64,000 nucleotides of DNA from Arthrobacter sp. Edens01 (lineage in GTDB: Bacteria; Actinomycetota; Actinomycetes; Actinomycetales; Micrococcaceae), in the NCBI RefSeq assembly GCF_001307035.1, contig NZ_LKIU01000005.1, positions 1,570,946-1,634,945 on the forward strand. Direction: 5' to 3'. The notes below the pieces were generated by a model. It saw only the letters and a list, made by a program, of their open reading frames with translations. It was not told the DNA's origin and made no database searches. Both the position numbers and the translations under genes were made by a program. The number at the start of each line of letters is the position of its first letter. The stretch's first letter is position 1. Positions 51,590-61,407 of this stretch are shown one piece after another.

Positions 51590-52930
51590 CTAGCTGGCAT
51601 TCACCCGCTTCTGGTGATTCCGTCCGGCCCGGGCCGCGAGGAACAACAAGGACCCGACCACTGCGTAGCCGGCGGCGCCGAGCCACGTGATGCCGGATTG
51701 CTGCGTAAGGAGTGCGATGCTCGCAATGATCGCGAGGATCGGCACGAATCGAGGTGCGCTGAAGTGGTCGTGGTCGACTTTGTCCTTTTTGAGGACCAGG
51801 ACACTGATGTTGGCAGACAGGAACACCAGGAGCAGAAGCAGCACGGTGGTTTCGGCCAGTGTGGCGACATTTCCCACGAGGCTAAGCACGATCGTCAATC
51901 CGGAGACAACAACAATCGAGACCCATGGGGTGCGGCGCCCGGGCAGCACACGGGCGAAGGCCCGAGGGAGCAGTTCCGCTTCTGCCAGTCCGTAGCCGAC
52001 ACGGCTGGCCATGACCATGAACAGCAGCGCGCCGTTGGCAATGGCGATCAGCGCGATGATGCTGAATAGTCCGGGCGGGATTCCGACGCCGCTGGCGGAG
52101 ACAACCTCAAGCAGCGGTCCGGTGGACTCGGCCAGGTCGGCCGGGGGCAGGACGATGACCGCACCGAGGGCGATAAGCAGGTAGACAACCCCGGCTGTGC
52201 AAATAGCCCCGAACAGTGCCCGGGGGTACGCCTTGGATGGGTTGCGCACTTCCTCGGCCATGTTTGCTGCCGCCTCGAACCCGAGGAAGGAGAAAAAGGC
52301 AACGATCGACGCGGCAAAGGCGCCCTGGAGGGGCGGTACGTCGGGTGCGAATTCAAGGAGCCGGGACGGTTCCCCGTTCCCGGAAGCAAGTACGACGGCG
52401 GCGACCACGATGACGATGACCAGGCCGCTGACCTCGATGATGGAAGCTATGAGGTTCGCTGCGAGGGATTCACGGACTCCGCGCAGGTTGATCAGCGTTA
52501 GCAGGATGATGAAAACGATCGCTGCCGGGACAGCCGGAACGTCGATGAGTGCTGTGAGGTAATCTCCGGCAAAGGCGTTTGCGAGGGCGGCGGCAGTGGT
52601 GATTCCTGATGCCATCATGAGGAAACCAACGATGAATGAGACATAAGGGATGCCGAACGCGCGGTCTGCGTAACGCGCAGCTCCCCCGGCGTGCGGGTAT
52701 TTGGTGATCAGCTCCGCGTATGTCGCGGCAGTAAGCAGTGCAACCACAAGTGCGATCAGCAGGGGAATCCAGATGGCACCGCCCACATCTGCCGCCATGG
52801 TGCCCACCAGCGTATAAATGCCGGCGCCGAGAGTGTCGCCAACGATAAACGCGAACAGCAGCGGCACCCCAATTGCGCGCTTCAGCCCGGTTTGCTTTTC
52901 TGATGTGGTCCCGCCGGGGTCCTTCGTCAT
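51590..52930 (-). CDS. APC-family amino-acid permease
   Basis: This 446-residue permease has about 12 membrane spans. The first shows GVPLLFAFIVGDTLGAGIYTLVG, the APC signature, and the sixth AAASIVAFFSFLGFEAAANMAEE-type helix holds the conserved bend. It moves amino acids or related amines by symport or exchange. The C-terminus is basic. ATG 52930. It converges with the small acidic protein gene, 23 bases apart. Confidence 0.88.
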   Translation of the reverse strand: MTKDPGGTTSEKQTGLKRAIGVPLLFAFIVGDTLGAGIYTLVGTMAADVGGAIWIPLLIALVVALLTAATYAELITKYPHAGGAARYADRAFGIPYVSFIVGFLMMASGITTAAALANAFAGDYLTALIDVPAVPAAIVFIILLTLINLRGVRESLAANLIASIIEVSGLVIVIVVAAVVLASGNGEPSRLLEFAPDVPPLQGAFAASIVAFFSFLGFEAAANMAEEVRNPSKAYPRALFGAICTAGVVYLLIALGAVIVLPPADLAESTGPLLEVVSASGVGIPPGLFSIIALIAIANGALLFMVMASRVGYGLAEAELLPRAFARVLPGRRTPWVSIVVVSGLTIVLSLVGNVATLAETTVLLLLLVFLSANISVLVLKKDKVDHDHFSAPRFVPILAIIASIALLTQQSGITWLGAAGYAVVGSLLFLAARAGRNHQKRVNAS

Positions 52931-53005
52931 TGGGCTATTGGATTCCCTTTGCCTGCCCTGCGCAACTGCTTTGGGGAAATCCGAACGGTGCTTGGGCCAG
53001 AGAGT

Positions 53006-53692
53006 TTAGGCGCCCTGCTGCCGGCTCACCATTTCGTTGATCCACGCGGGAGCGTACGGCGAGGTGCAGTTCGGCGGTGTCGGATAGTCCTTGAGCACTT
53101 CCAGGCGTTCACCGATTCCGACGGCGCGGGAACGGTACTCCGGGTGGGTGATCCCGATCTGCGCCAGGCAGGTGTTCATGGCCCACTGCAGGCGGCCGGG
53201 GGCGTCCTTCATGTCCGACTCGATGATGCCAAGAAGTTCGGCCACATCCAGCCCTTCAGGATTCTTTACGATCCGCTCACTGGTCAGCGCCCAGCCGGCA
53301 CTGGCGACCACCGGGTCCGGGTCGACGAACCAGGCTGCGCGGACCTCTTCCGCGTGCGGGCTCTTCTTCACCACATAGTTCACCAACCAGTCATGGACTT
53401 TGGGCACGCGGGCCTGGCGAAGCATTGTGTCCAGCCCACCGGCGTCGAACGCCTTGGGCCGGCAGATCAGCAGGGCCACCAGCCGGGCAGCGGTGTCCCC
53501 GGTCCCCCAGAGTTCGAGGGCCAGCCCGTGCCGGGTCTTCAGCGACTTGGCAACGGCGCGCAGCTTGCTGAGGTTCACACCGTGGTCGTCACCGTGTTTC
53601 TCGTTCACGGCCCGCGCCTTCGGGTCTTCCAAAGCGGCAAGCTGGCCCATCACCTCGGCTGCCGCCGGACTCAGTGTCATTGACTGTTCCAT
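53006..53692 (-). CDS. DNA alkylation repair protein (AlkD/HEAT-like)
   Basis: This 228-residue all-helical protein matches the AlkD family of HEAT-repeat DNA glycosylases. Typical segments are NLSKLRAVAKSLKTRHGLALELWGTGDTAARLVALLI and VHDWLVNYVVKKSPHAEEVRAAWFVDPD. AlkD removes N3- and N7-alkyl bases. A catalytic Asp near DWLVNYVV cannot be proved here. It lies upstream of the permease gene on the same strand with 75 bases between. Confidence 0.82.
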   Translation of the reverse strand: MEQSMTLSPAAAEVMGQLAALEDPKARAVNEKHGDDHGVNLSKLRAVAKSLKTRHGLALELWGTGDTAARLVALLICRPKAFDAGGLDTMLRQARVPKVHDWLVNYVVKKSPHAEEVRAAWFVDPDPVVASAGWALTSERIVKNPEGLDVAELLGIIESDMKDAPGRLQWAMNTCLAQIGITHPEYRSRAVGIGERLEVLKDYPTPPNCTSPYAPAWINEMVSRQQGA

Positions 53693-53846
53693 CGTGCCTC
53701 TCCTCGTTTCGCACGTGAGCCTGGGCTATAACCCCCTGCTGGGCCGGAGGGTCCGGGTTGGGCCGCTCTAATACTCCCTGCGAGCACAGGAGTTTTCGTT
53801 GCCGCAGTTCCGCACCCACCGGCTGTCCCAAGTGAGGGACAAGAAT

Positions 53847-54824
53847 CTAGAACAGAGCAACCTGCGGCGTCTGCGGGAAGATCCGGTCCAGCTCCTCCAG
53901 ATCCTTCTCTGAAGGCACCCACGAAGCGGCTTCGGCGTTCTGCTGCACCTGCTCCGGCTTCGTCGCACCGGCGATCACAGAGGCAACGGAAGGACGCGAA
54001 GCCAGCCAGGAGAATGCCACCTGCACCTCAGTCAGACCTCGGTCCTTGGCGAAGTCCCCGAACTCGCGCAGCTGGTCGTAGTCGGCGTTCTCCAGCAGGT
54101 TGGTCCGTGAGTGCGTCAGGCGGCTGCCTTCGGGTGCCTGTCCGGAGCTGTACTTGCCGGTGAGCAGGCCGTTAGCCAGCGGGAAGTACGGCAGCACCCC
54201 AAGACCATATGCTTCAGCTGCCGGAGTGACTTCCAGTTCCGCGCGGCGGTCCAGCAGGTTGTAGTGGTTCTGCGCGGAGATGAACCGTGTGGTGCCGTTC
54301 ATCCGTGCCGTGAACTCGGCCTCGGCAATCTGCCAGCCGGTACGGTTCGAGTGCCCGATGTAGCGGACCTTGCCGCTGGAGACGAGGTCGTCCAGCGCCG
54401 CCAGAGTCTCATCGATCGGCGTCAGCGGGTCCGGGGTGTGGAACTGGTAGAGGTCGATCCAGTCAGTACCCAGCCGCCGCAGTGACGCCTCCACCGCCGT
54501 GACGATGTATTTGCGTGAGCCCCGGGCACCGAAATCGGGGCCGTTGGCACCGTGCATGTCCATGCCGAACTTAGTGGCCAGAACAACGTCGCCCCGGCGG
54601 GATCCGAGTGCTTTGCCAAGACGGATTTCGCTCAGGCCCGGCTCGGCGCCGTAGATGTCAGCGGTGTCGAAAAGCGTGATGCCGGCGTCGATCGCGGCGT
54701 GTACAACGGCGTCGGTCCCCTCCTGGGACTCAGTCACGGTGCCCGAACGGCCCAGGTTGTTGCAGCCGAGGCCAACCGTGGAAACGGTCAGGCCGGAATT
54801 GCCAAGTCTGTTGTAGGTGGTCAT
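53847..54824 (-). CDS. Aldo/keto reductase
   Basis: This 325-residue NADPH-dependent reductase has the (alpha/beta)8 fold of the AKR family. The catalytic Asp-Tyr pair is in DTADIYGAEPGLSE near residue 54, the Lys in VVLATKFG near 83 and the His in YQFHTPDPL near 125. It resembles the AKR12/13-type general reductases; substrate unknown. Confidence 0.9.
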   Translation of the reverse strand: MTTYNRLGNSGLTVSTVGLGCNNLGRSGTVTESQEGTDAVVHAAIDAGITLFDTADIYGAEPGLSEIRLGKALGSRRGDVVLATKFGMDMHGANGPDFGARGSRKYIVTAVEASLRRLGTDWIDLYQFHTPDPLTPIDETLAALDDLVSSGKVRYIGHSNRTGWQIAEAEFTARMNGTTRFISAQNHYNLLDRRAELEVTPAAEAYGLGVLPYFPLANGLLTGKYSSGQAPEGSRLTHSRTNLLENADYDQLREFGDFAKDRGLTEVQVAFSWLASRPSVASVIAGATKPEQVQQNAEAASWVPSEKDLEELDRIFPQTPQVALF

Positions 54825-54870
54825 CCTGCCACGCTATCAACTGCCTGGGGCGGCACGCCCGAATGACAGG

Positions 54871-55188
54871 CTAGGAACCGAACACGCTCAGCGCACCGTT
54901 GGGGCTGGGCGGCTTGTCCGTCTCAAGGATGTACTGGACCGGTATTGGTCCGGTGGGCAGCAGCCCCGTGTAGATGTTCTCGCGGTTCCGCCGCCGGGGT
55001 TCGATTCCGCTCTCCTTCGCCCGCCGTGAGAAGAACGTCGTCGAAACAGGCGTCAATCCGGCCTGCTCGCACCAGATGATGTACATCCCGTACAGGTCGG
55101 CAGCCGGGGTGGCTTCGGATTCATCGAGTCCGGTAATAGTGCATTCACGCAGGAAGTCCGCAACGGGACCCTCGCATACCTGTTCCAT
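54871..55188 (-). CDS. Stand-alone primase-type C-terminal DNA-binding domain protein
   Basis: This 105-residue protein consists of just the winged-helix domain found at the C-terminus of phage/plasmid (P4-type) primases. It shows PVADFLRECTITG, LYGMYIIWCEQAGLTPVSTTFFSRRAKESGIEPRRR and IYTGLLPTG, the usual order. No primase or helicase part is present, and no phage genes are near. ATG 55188 with AGGG upstream is preferred over GTG 55206. Role may be regulatory; that is a guess. Confidence 0.7.
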   Translation of the reverse strand: MEQVCEGPVADFLRECTITGLDESEATPAADLYGMYIIWCEQAGLTPVSTTFFSRRAKESGIEPRRRNRENIYTGLLPTGPIPVQYILETDKPPSPNGALSVFGS

Positions 55189-55243
55189 AAACCCGACCCT
55201 AGCCACGGCCCGGACCCTTTGAAAAGGGTTCAGAAGATGAACA

Positions 55244-56095
55244 CTAGTCTTCGCTGCGCAAATGGTCCTCGAAGCTCAGCGGAGCTGCTCCGGTGAGCAG
55301 GGCAACGTCATCGCTGACCTGGGCCAGTTCCCCGGTGGCGATCACGGCATAGCTGGTAGCCCAGCCGACTGCCTGCCAGTCCAGGGCACCCGCGGCCCGG
55401 CGCGATTCCACTGCCTCTTTCAGCGTCTCGGCATGGTACGTGATGTCCTGGCCCGTGACCCGGGAGAGGATCTCCGCCACCTCGGCCATGGTCAGTGCCT
55501 GCGGCCCGGTGAGGGTGTAGGTGCGGCCGGCGTGCTCCTGCGGTGCCATGAGTATCCGGGCGGCTGAGCGGGCGACGTCGCTGCGGGCCACCGGCGCGAA
55601 CCTGCCGTCACCCGCGGGGCCGCGGATGACGCCGTCGCGCCCCACGAAGGAGGGCAGGATGTCCTGATAGAAGCTGTCCCGGAGGAAGGTGTACCCGAAC
55701 CCGCCGGCCTTGATGTATTCCTCGGTGTCCCAGTGGTCGCGGCCAAACGTGAACACGTCATTGGGAGCAGCACCCATGAAGGACGTGTACACAATGTGCT
55801 GGACCCCGGCTTCCTTCGCCGCGTCAACGAACGTGCGCTGGTCCTGGGCCCGGTAGGGGTTTTCCGCCGCAGACACCATAAACAGGGTGGTTGTGCCCTG
55901 CAGGGCCCGCGCAGCGTGTTCCTTGTCCGCGTAGGACACGGCGAATGTCGCAGTGTCCGGCAGCTGCGGGATCTTCGCCGTGTGACGGGCTAGGAGCCGC
56001 ACGGGAACCCCGGCATCTGTCAGGAGCCGGGCCACCATGCTGCCGAGCGCTCCGGTGGCTCCCGTAACGGCGAGGGGAGGGAGGTTGTTTGGCAT
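55244..56095 (-). CDS. NmrA/SDR-type NAD(P)-binding oxidoreductase
   Basis: This 283-residue atypical SDR starts LAVTGATGALGSMVARLL, the NmrA-type TGxTGxxG motif. FVDAAKEAGVQHIVYTSFMGAAPND near residue 102 and a central VARSDVARSAARILMAPQEHAG helix fit the QOR2/NmrA group, which reduces quinones or senses NADP. It is preceded by GAAGGTGG, so ATG 56095 is chosen over GTG 56104. It follows dxs on the same strand. Confidence 0.85.
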   Translation of the reverse strand: MPNNLPPLAVTGATGALGSMVARLLTDAGVPVRLLARHTAKIPQLPDTATFAVSYADKEHAARALQGTTTLFMVSAAENPYRAQDQRTFVDAAKEAGVQHIVYTSFMGAAPNDVFTFGRDHWDTEEYIKAGGFGYTFLRDSFYQDILPSFVGRDGVIRGPAGDGRFAPVARSDVARSAARILMAPQEHAGRTYTLTGPQALTMAEVAEILSRVTGQDITYHAETLKEAVESRRAAGALDWQAVGWATSYAVIATGELAQVSDDVALLTGAAPLSFEDHLRSED

Positions 56096-56135
56096 TGCCG
56101 CCACCTTCTTTCCTTGCCCCGCCGGGCCGCGGAGC

Positions 56136-58109
56136 TTACTTGATCTTTGGAATCTGGCCGGTTGGCGCCTGCTGCCCCGGGAGGGGCCTGGCGAAGGGAA
56201 CCTTGGTTCCCAGCACCTGCGCTACGACGTCGTTGGCTACCTGGCGGGCTGTGAGGCCCACCCGCTCCAGGACTTCGGCCCGCGTGCCGTGGTCGAGGAA
56301 TTCGACCGGCAGGCCAACCTCGTTCAATGCGGTGTCCACCCCGGCGGCACGCATCTCCTGACGGATCCGGGAACCTACTCCCCCGGCCCGCACGCCGTCC
56401 TCGATCACGATCACGATCCGGTGCTCGGCTGCCATGCGCACGATTGAGCGCGGCACGGGCAGCACCCATCTGGGGTCCACAACGGTGGAACTGATGCCCT
56501 GGTCGCCAAGCCGGTCAGCAACCTCAAGCGCCATTTCCGCCATCGCGCCGACGCTGACAATCAGCACGTCGTTGCTGGCGTCACCGGACGGCCGGCGGGC
56601 AAGGATGTCGACGCCGTCCCCAGTGCGGTCCTCTGCGTCCACGTCGGGGCCCACGGTTCCCTTGGAGAAACGCACCACGCTGGGCGCGTCGTTGATGGCA
56701 ACGGCTTCCCGCAGCTCTTCCCGCAGCCGGGTAGCGTCCCGGGGAGCGGAGAGATGCAGGCCCGGCACGATCTGCAGCATGGACATGTCCCACATGCCGT
56801 GGTGGCTGGCACCGTCCGGTCCCGTCACGCCGGCGCGGTCCAGGACAATGGTCACTCCGGCCTTGTGCAGCGCTACGTCCATAAGCAGCTGGTCGAAGGC
56901 CCGGTTCAGGAACGTGGCGTAGAGGGCGACCACCGGATGCAGGCCGCCGAAAGCCATGCCCGCGGCGGAGGTCAGGGCGTGCTGCTCGGCAATGCCGACG
57001 TCGATGACCCGCTCGGGGTGCCGTTCGGCAAACCGGTGCAGGCCCACCGGGATCAGCATGGCACCGGTAATTCCGACGATGTCCTTGCGTTCGTCTGCGA
57101 TGTCCGCGATCTCGGTGGCGAAGACGGACGTCCAGGACTGCTTCGCGCCCGAGGAGACCGGTGCGCCGGTCTCCGGATCGATCACGCCCACGGCGTGGAA
57201 CTGGTCTTCAACGTGGGCCCGCGCCGGCGCGTAGCCGTGGCCCTTCTCGGTGATCGCGTGGACGATCACCGGCCCGCCGTAGTTCTTCGCCTTCTCCAGC
57301 GCCTGCTCAACGGCTTCGAGGTCGTGTCCGTCGATCGGGCCGACGTACTTCATGCCCAGGTCTTCGAAGAGTCCCTGGGGCGCCCACCAGTCCTTGATGC
57401 CCTTCTTGGCGGCGTGCAGGCTGTGGTACGCGAACCGGCCCACCGGTCCCCCGCTTTGCAGGCGGCCCTTCCACCAGTCCATGGTGTTCTCATACATGTG
57501 GTGGGTGCGGACAGCGTCGATGGTCGGGCGCAGGGACGCCAGGTAGTCGGCTACGCCGCCGATGGTCGGCGCGTAGGACCGGCCATTGTCGTTGACGACG
57601 ATCACCACGCGCCGTTTCTGGTCCGCAGCAATGTTGTTCAGGGCTTCCCAGGCCATGCCGCCCGTCAGGGCGCCGTCACCCACCATGACCACGGTGTAGC
57701 GGTCGCCTTCCCCGTTGAGCTGCCGGGCACGGGAAATTCCGTCGGCCCAGGACAGTGAGGAGGAAGCGTGGGAGCTTTCAACGATGTCGTGCACGGATTC
57801 GGCCCGGGACGGGTAGCCGGAGAGTCCGCCCTGCTGGCGGAGGGTGGAGAAGTCCTGCCGCCCGGTGAGGATCTTGTGCACGTAGGACTGGTGTCCCGTG
57901 TCGAACACGATGCTGTCCCGGGGCGAGTCAAAGACCCGGTGAATGCCCATGGTCAGTTCAACTACACCGAGGTTGGGTCCAAGATGACCGCCGGTCTGGG
58001 CCACATTCGTGATGAGGAAGGAGCGGATCTCCCCTGCCAGCGCAGTGAGCTGTGATGAGCTCAGCCTGCTGAGGTCCCGGGGGTCACGGATGGTTTCCAG
58101 AAGTCCCAA
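56136..58109 (-). CDS. dxs: 1-Deoxy-D-xylulose-5-phosphate synthase
   Basis: This 657-residue thiamine-diphosphate enzyme joins pyruvate and glyceraldehyde 3-phosphate to begin the non-mevalonate isoprenoid path. The TPP motif [16 protein letters not shown] lies near residue 150, and the transketolase-type central and C-terminal domains follow ([17 protein letters not shown] near 390). The TTG at 58109, after GGAGG at 7 bases, gives the family start [13 protein letters not shown]. The frame is open upstream but lies over non-coding DNA. Confidence 0.93.
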   Translation of the reverse strand: MGLLETIRDPRDLSRLSSSQLTALAGEIRSFLITNVAQTGGHLGPNLGVVELTMGIHRVFDSPRDSIVFDTGHQSYVHKILTGRQDFSTLRQQGGLSGYPSRAESVHDIVESSHASSSLSWADGISRARQLNGEGDRYTVVMVGDGALTGGMAWEALNNIAADQKRRVVIVVNDNGRSYAPTIGGVADYLASLRPTIDAVRTHHMYENTMDWWKGRLQSGGPVGRFAYHSLHAAKKGIKDWWAPQGLFEDLGMKYVGPIDGHDLEAVEQALEKAKNYGGPVIVHAITEKGHGYAPARAHVEDQFHAVGVIDPETGAPVSSGAKQSWTSVFATEIADIADERKDIVGITGAMLIPVGLHRFAERHPERVIDVGIAEQHALTSAAGMAFGGLHPVVALYATFLNRAFDQLLMDVALHKAGVTIVLDRAGVTGPDGASHHGMWDMSMLQIVPGLHLSAPRDATRLREELREAVAINDAPSVVRFSKGTVGPDVDAEDRTGDGVDILARRPSGDASNDVLIVSVGAMAEMALEVADRLGDQGISSTVVDPRWVLPVPRSIVRMAAEHRIVIVIEDGVRAGGVGSRIRQEMRAAGVDTALNEVGLPVEFLDHGTRAEVLERVGLTARQVANDVVAQVLGTKVPFARPLPGQQAPTGQIPKIK

Positions 58110-58208
58110 AGGGGCGCCTCCCTTGCGTTTTGGGCAACGGGCAAACGCACCGTCACAACTTTTAACTCTAACGCCTGCGCAGCACCGGACGTTTCCTCCC
58201 GCACGCAA

Positions 58209-58261
58209 AACGCCCCGTTTCCCCCGATCCGATTTCTCGGAAAGCGGGGAAACGGGGCGTT
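58209..58261 (-). terminator. 16-bp hairpin terminator after acnA
   Basis: AACGCCCCGTTTCCCC pairs perfectly with GGGGAAACGGGGCGTT around a 21-base loop that has a smaller CCGA/TCGG stem. On the minus strand TTTTGCG follows, so it ends acnA before the dxs promoter. Confidence 0.85.
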
Positions 58262-58281
58262 GTGCTCAGGTGGCCGCAGGC

Positions 58282-61107
58282 CTACTTTGCCGAAATCTGG
58301 CGCAGGACGTACTGCAGGATGCCGCCGTTGCGGTAGTAGTCAGCCTCACCCGGGGTATCGATGCGCAGCACGGCATCGAAGGTGATGGCTTCACCGTTCT
58401 CCGGCACCGCGGTGACCTTGACGGTCTTCGGGGTGGTGCCGTTGTTGAGCTCGGTAACGCCCTCAACGGAGAAGGTCTCGGTACCGGTCAGGCCCAGGGA
58501 CTCGGCGTTTACGCCGGCCGGGTACTGCAGCGGAAGGACGCCCATGCCGATGAGGTTGGAGCGGTGGATACGCTCGTAGCTCTCGGCGATGACTGCCTTG
58601 ACGCCCAGCAGTGCGGTGCCCTTGGCAGCCCAGTCACGCGAGGAGCCCGAACCGTATTCCTTGCCGGCCAGGACAACCAGCGGAGTGCCGGCAGCCTGGT
58701 AGTTCATCGCGGCATCGTAAACAGCAGCCTGCGGTGCGTCGGCCTGGGTGAAGTCGCGGGTGAAGCCGCCTTCAACGCCGTCGAGCAGCTGGTTCTTGAT
58801 GCGGATGTTGGCGAAGGTGCCGCGGATCATGACTTCGTGGTTTCCACGGCGTGAACCGTAGGAGTTGAAGTCCTTGCGGGCCACTCCGTGCTCCAGCAGG
58901 TACTTGCCTGCAGGGGTGTCGGACTTGAAGGAACCGGCCGGGGAGATGTGGTCGGTGGTGACCGAGTCGCCCAGCTTCAGCAGCACGCGTGCACCGTCGA
59001 TGTTGGTGACCGGCTCCGGCTGTGCCTTCATGCCCTCGAAGTACGGGGGCTTCCGGACGTACGTGGACTCCGAATCCCATTCGAAAGTTGCACCTTCGGG
59101 TGTGGGCAGGGACTTCCAGCGGTCGTCGCCTTCGAAGATGGTGCCGTAGCTGTCGGTGAACATCTTCTTGTCGATGGAAGCATCGATGATCTCCTGGACC
59201 TCGACCGGGTTCGGCCAGATGTCCTTCAGGAAGATGTCGTTGCCTTCGGCATCCTGGCCCAGGGCGTCGTTCTCGAAGTCGAAGTCCATGGAACCGGCCA
59301 GTGCGTAGGCCACTACCAGCGGCGGGGAAGCCAGGTAGTTCATCTTCACGTCCGGGTTGATGCGGCCTTCGAAGTTGCGGTTGCCGGAGAGCACTGCGGT
59401 AACTGCGAGGTCGGCTTCGTTGATCGCGGTGGAGATTTCGTCTTCCAGCGGACCGGAGTTGCCGATGCAGGTGGCGCAGCCGTAGCCGACCACGAAGAAG
59501 CCGAGCTTCTCCAGGTACGGGATCAGGCCGGACTTCTCGTAGTAGTCGGTGACTACCTTGGAGCCCGGTGCGATCGAGGTCTTGACCCACGGCTGGGCAA
59601 CGAGGCCCTTTTCGACGGCGTTGCGTGCCAGTACGGCAGCGGCCATCATCACCGACGGGTTGGACGTGTTGGTGCAGGAAGTGATCGAGGCGATCGTCAC
59701 GGCACCGTGGTCCAGCTCGAAGCTGCGGCCGTCGGGCATGGTGACGGGAACCTTGTTCACCGAGCGCTCGGCGGGGGCATCGGATTCCTTGACCAGGTCG
59801 TGTTCCTTGTCCTGGATCTTGGTGCTGCCCTCGGCGAAGGACGGGGCGTCCGAGGCCGGGAAGGTCTCTTCCAGTGCCTCGTCAACGGTGCCGTTCTCGG
59901 CCTCAACGCTCTCGTGCACGTAGTTCTTGAGGTCGGCACGGAACTGCTGCTTGGCGTTCGTGAGCTCGACGCGGTCCTGCGGACGCTTCGGGCCGGCGAT
60001 CGAGGGAACAACAGTGGAGAGGTCCAGCTCGAGGTACTCGGAGTACTTGACCTCGTTCGACGGATCGTGCCAGAGGCCCTGCTCCTTGGCGTAGGCCTCA
60101 ACGAGGGCTACGTTCTCCTCGGAGCGGCCGGTGAGGCGCAGGTAGTCCAGGGTCACGTCGTCGATCGGGAAGATCGCGGCGGTGGAACCGAACTCGGGGC
60201 TCATGTTGCCGATGGTGGCGCGGTTGGCCAGCGGCACGGAGGCTACGCCTTCGCCGTAGAACTCAACGAACTTGCCGACGACGCCGTGCTTGCGCAGCAT
60301 CTCGGTGATGGTGAGGACGACGTCGGTGGCGGTGGCGCCGGCCGGGATTTCACCGGTGAGTTTGAAGCCGACAACACGCGGGATGAGCATGGAGACAGGC
60401 TGGCCGAGCATTGCTGCTTCGGCTTCGATGCCGCCAACGCCCCAGCCGAGCACGCCCAGGCCGTTGACCATGGTGGTGTGGGAGTCGGTACCGACACAGG
60501 TATCCGGGTAGGCCCGCAGGACGCCGTCAACTTCGCGTGTCATAACCGTACGGGCCAGGTACTCGATGTTGACCTGGTGGACAATGCCCATTCCCGGGGG
60601 GACAACCTTGAAGTCGTCGAATGCGGTCTGGCCCCAGCGCAGGAACTGGTAACGCTCGCCGTTGCGCTGGTATTCGATCTCCATGTTGCGCTCGAGAGCG
60701 CCGGCGTTGCCGAAAGCATCGATCTGCACGGAGTGGTCGATGACCATTTCGGCCGGTGCCAGCGGGTTCACGCGCTTGGGATCGCCGCCGAGATCGGCAA
60801 CGGCTTCACGCATGGTTGCCAGGTCAACGATGCAGGGAACACCGGTGAAGTCCTGCATGATCACGCGGGCAGGCGTGAACTGGATTTCGGTGCTGGGCTC
60901 TGCGTTGGCATCCCACTTGGCCAGTGCACGGACGTGGTCCGCAGTGATGTTGGCACCGTCTTCGGTGCGCAGCAGGTTCTCCAGCAGAACCTTGAGGCTG
61001 AACGGAAGGCTCTGGGCGCCCTCGACGGAATTCAGCCGGAAAATTTCATACTCGTTCCCGCCGACGTTCAAGACGCCTTTGGAACCGAAGCTGTCCACAT
61101 TACTCAT
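58282..61107 (-). CDS. acnA: Aconitate hydratase A
   Basis: This 941-residue iron-sulfur enzyme interconverts citrate and isocitrate in the TCA cycle. The cluster cysteines appear in [11 protein letters not shown] near residue 480 and [11 protein letters not shown] near 546. [22 protein letters not shown] and [13 protein letters not shown] near the C-terminus are AcnA landmarks. Like other actinobacterial AcnA it has an insert in the middle (about 380-470) rich in Glu. An inverted repeat upstream may control it. Confidence 0.95.
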   Translation of the reverse strand: MSNVDSFGSKGVLNVGGNEYEIFRLNSVEGAQSLPFSLKVLLENLLRTEDGANITADHVRALAKWDANAEPSTEIQFTPARVIMQDFTGVPCIVDLATMREAVADLGGDPKRVNPLAPAEMVIDHSVQIDAFGNAGALERNMEIEYQRNGERYQFLRWGQTAFDDFKVVPPGMGIVHQVNIEYLARTVMTREVDGVLRAYPDTCVGTDSHTTMVNGLGVLGWGVGGIEAEAAMLGQPVSMLIPRVVGFKLTGEIPAGATATDVVLTITEMLRKHGVVGKFVEFYGEGVASVPLANRATIGNMSPEFGSTAAIFPIDDVTLDYLRLTGRSEENVALVEAYAKEQGLWHDPSNEVKYSEYLELDLSTVVPSIAGPKRPQDRVELTNAKQQFRADLKNYVHESVEAENGTVDEALEETFPASDAPSFAEGSTKIQDKEHDLVKESDAPAERSVNKVPVTMPDGRSFELDHGAVTIASITSCTNTSNPSVMMAAAVLARNAVEKGLVAQPWVKTSIAPGSKVVTDYYEKSGLIPYLEKLGFFVVGYGCATCIGNSGPLEDEISTAINEADLAVTAVLSGNRNFEGRINPDVKMNYLASPPLVVAYALAGSMDFDFENDALGQDAEGNDIFLKDIWPNPVEVQEIIDASIDKKMFTDSYGTIFEGDDRWKSLPTPEGATFEWDSESTYVRKPPYFEGMKAQPEPVTNIDGARVLLKLGDSVTTDHISPAGSFKSDTPAGKYLLEHGVARKDFNSYGSRRGNHEVMIRGTFANIRIKNQLLDGVEGGFTRDFTQADAPQAAVYDAAMNYQAAGTPLVVLAGKEYGSGSSRDWAAKGTALLGVKAVIAESYERIHRSNLIGMGVLPLQYPAGVNAESLGLTGTETFSVEGVTELNNGTTPKTVKVTAVPENGEAITFDAVLRIDTPGEADYYRNGGILQYVLRQISAK

Positions 61108-61407
61108 AACAGGACTCCTCTCGCCACCGTTTTATCTTTGTCCAGTGATCCGCCGCACGCTAGTTAGGATTTCCTAACCGGCACAGCTGTTGGGCCCGGC
61201 CGGGAAATGGTGGGTGATTTCCCGGGCTGGCTAGTCCCCCCTGCCGTGCAAACGTTCCAGCGGGAATCCCTACGGCACGGAGCCGGACAACTGCTCCCAT
61301 CCTAGCCGGATACGCGCCTGCCGGACCTGATCACCGCGCCGGGGTGGAAGCATAACGCTCGCCACATCCCGCCGCGGTGTCCCTGGCCGGCAGCCGCGGG
61401 CGCCGCG
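61108..61407. other. acnA promoter region, gene-free
   Basis: No gene is seen in these 300 bases. They hold the 16-bp inverted repeat at 61163-61178 and a 9-bp stem (CCGGGAAAT/ATTTCCCGG, about 61200-61225) that could end the minus-strand methyltransferase transcript. Confidence 0.6.
61163..61178. promoter_or_regulatory. Inverted repeat upstream of acnA
   Basis: GTTAGGA-TT-TCCTAAC is a perfect 7-bp inverted repeat about 55 bases upstream of the acnA start. Its half-sites resemble those of DtxR/IdeR boxes, but the spacing is wrong for that family. The regulator is unknown. Confidence 0.5.

Noticed and set aside
58888-61167. 759-codon plus-strand frame opposite acnA
   Set aside because: Antisense shadow of a highly conserved gene; Val/Gly/His-rich with no family.
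61163-61178. DtxR/IdeR iron box
   Set aside because: Half-sites TTAGG and CCTAA are present, but the spacing differs from the 19-bp consensus, so it was not called as an iron box.
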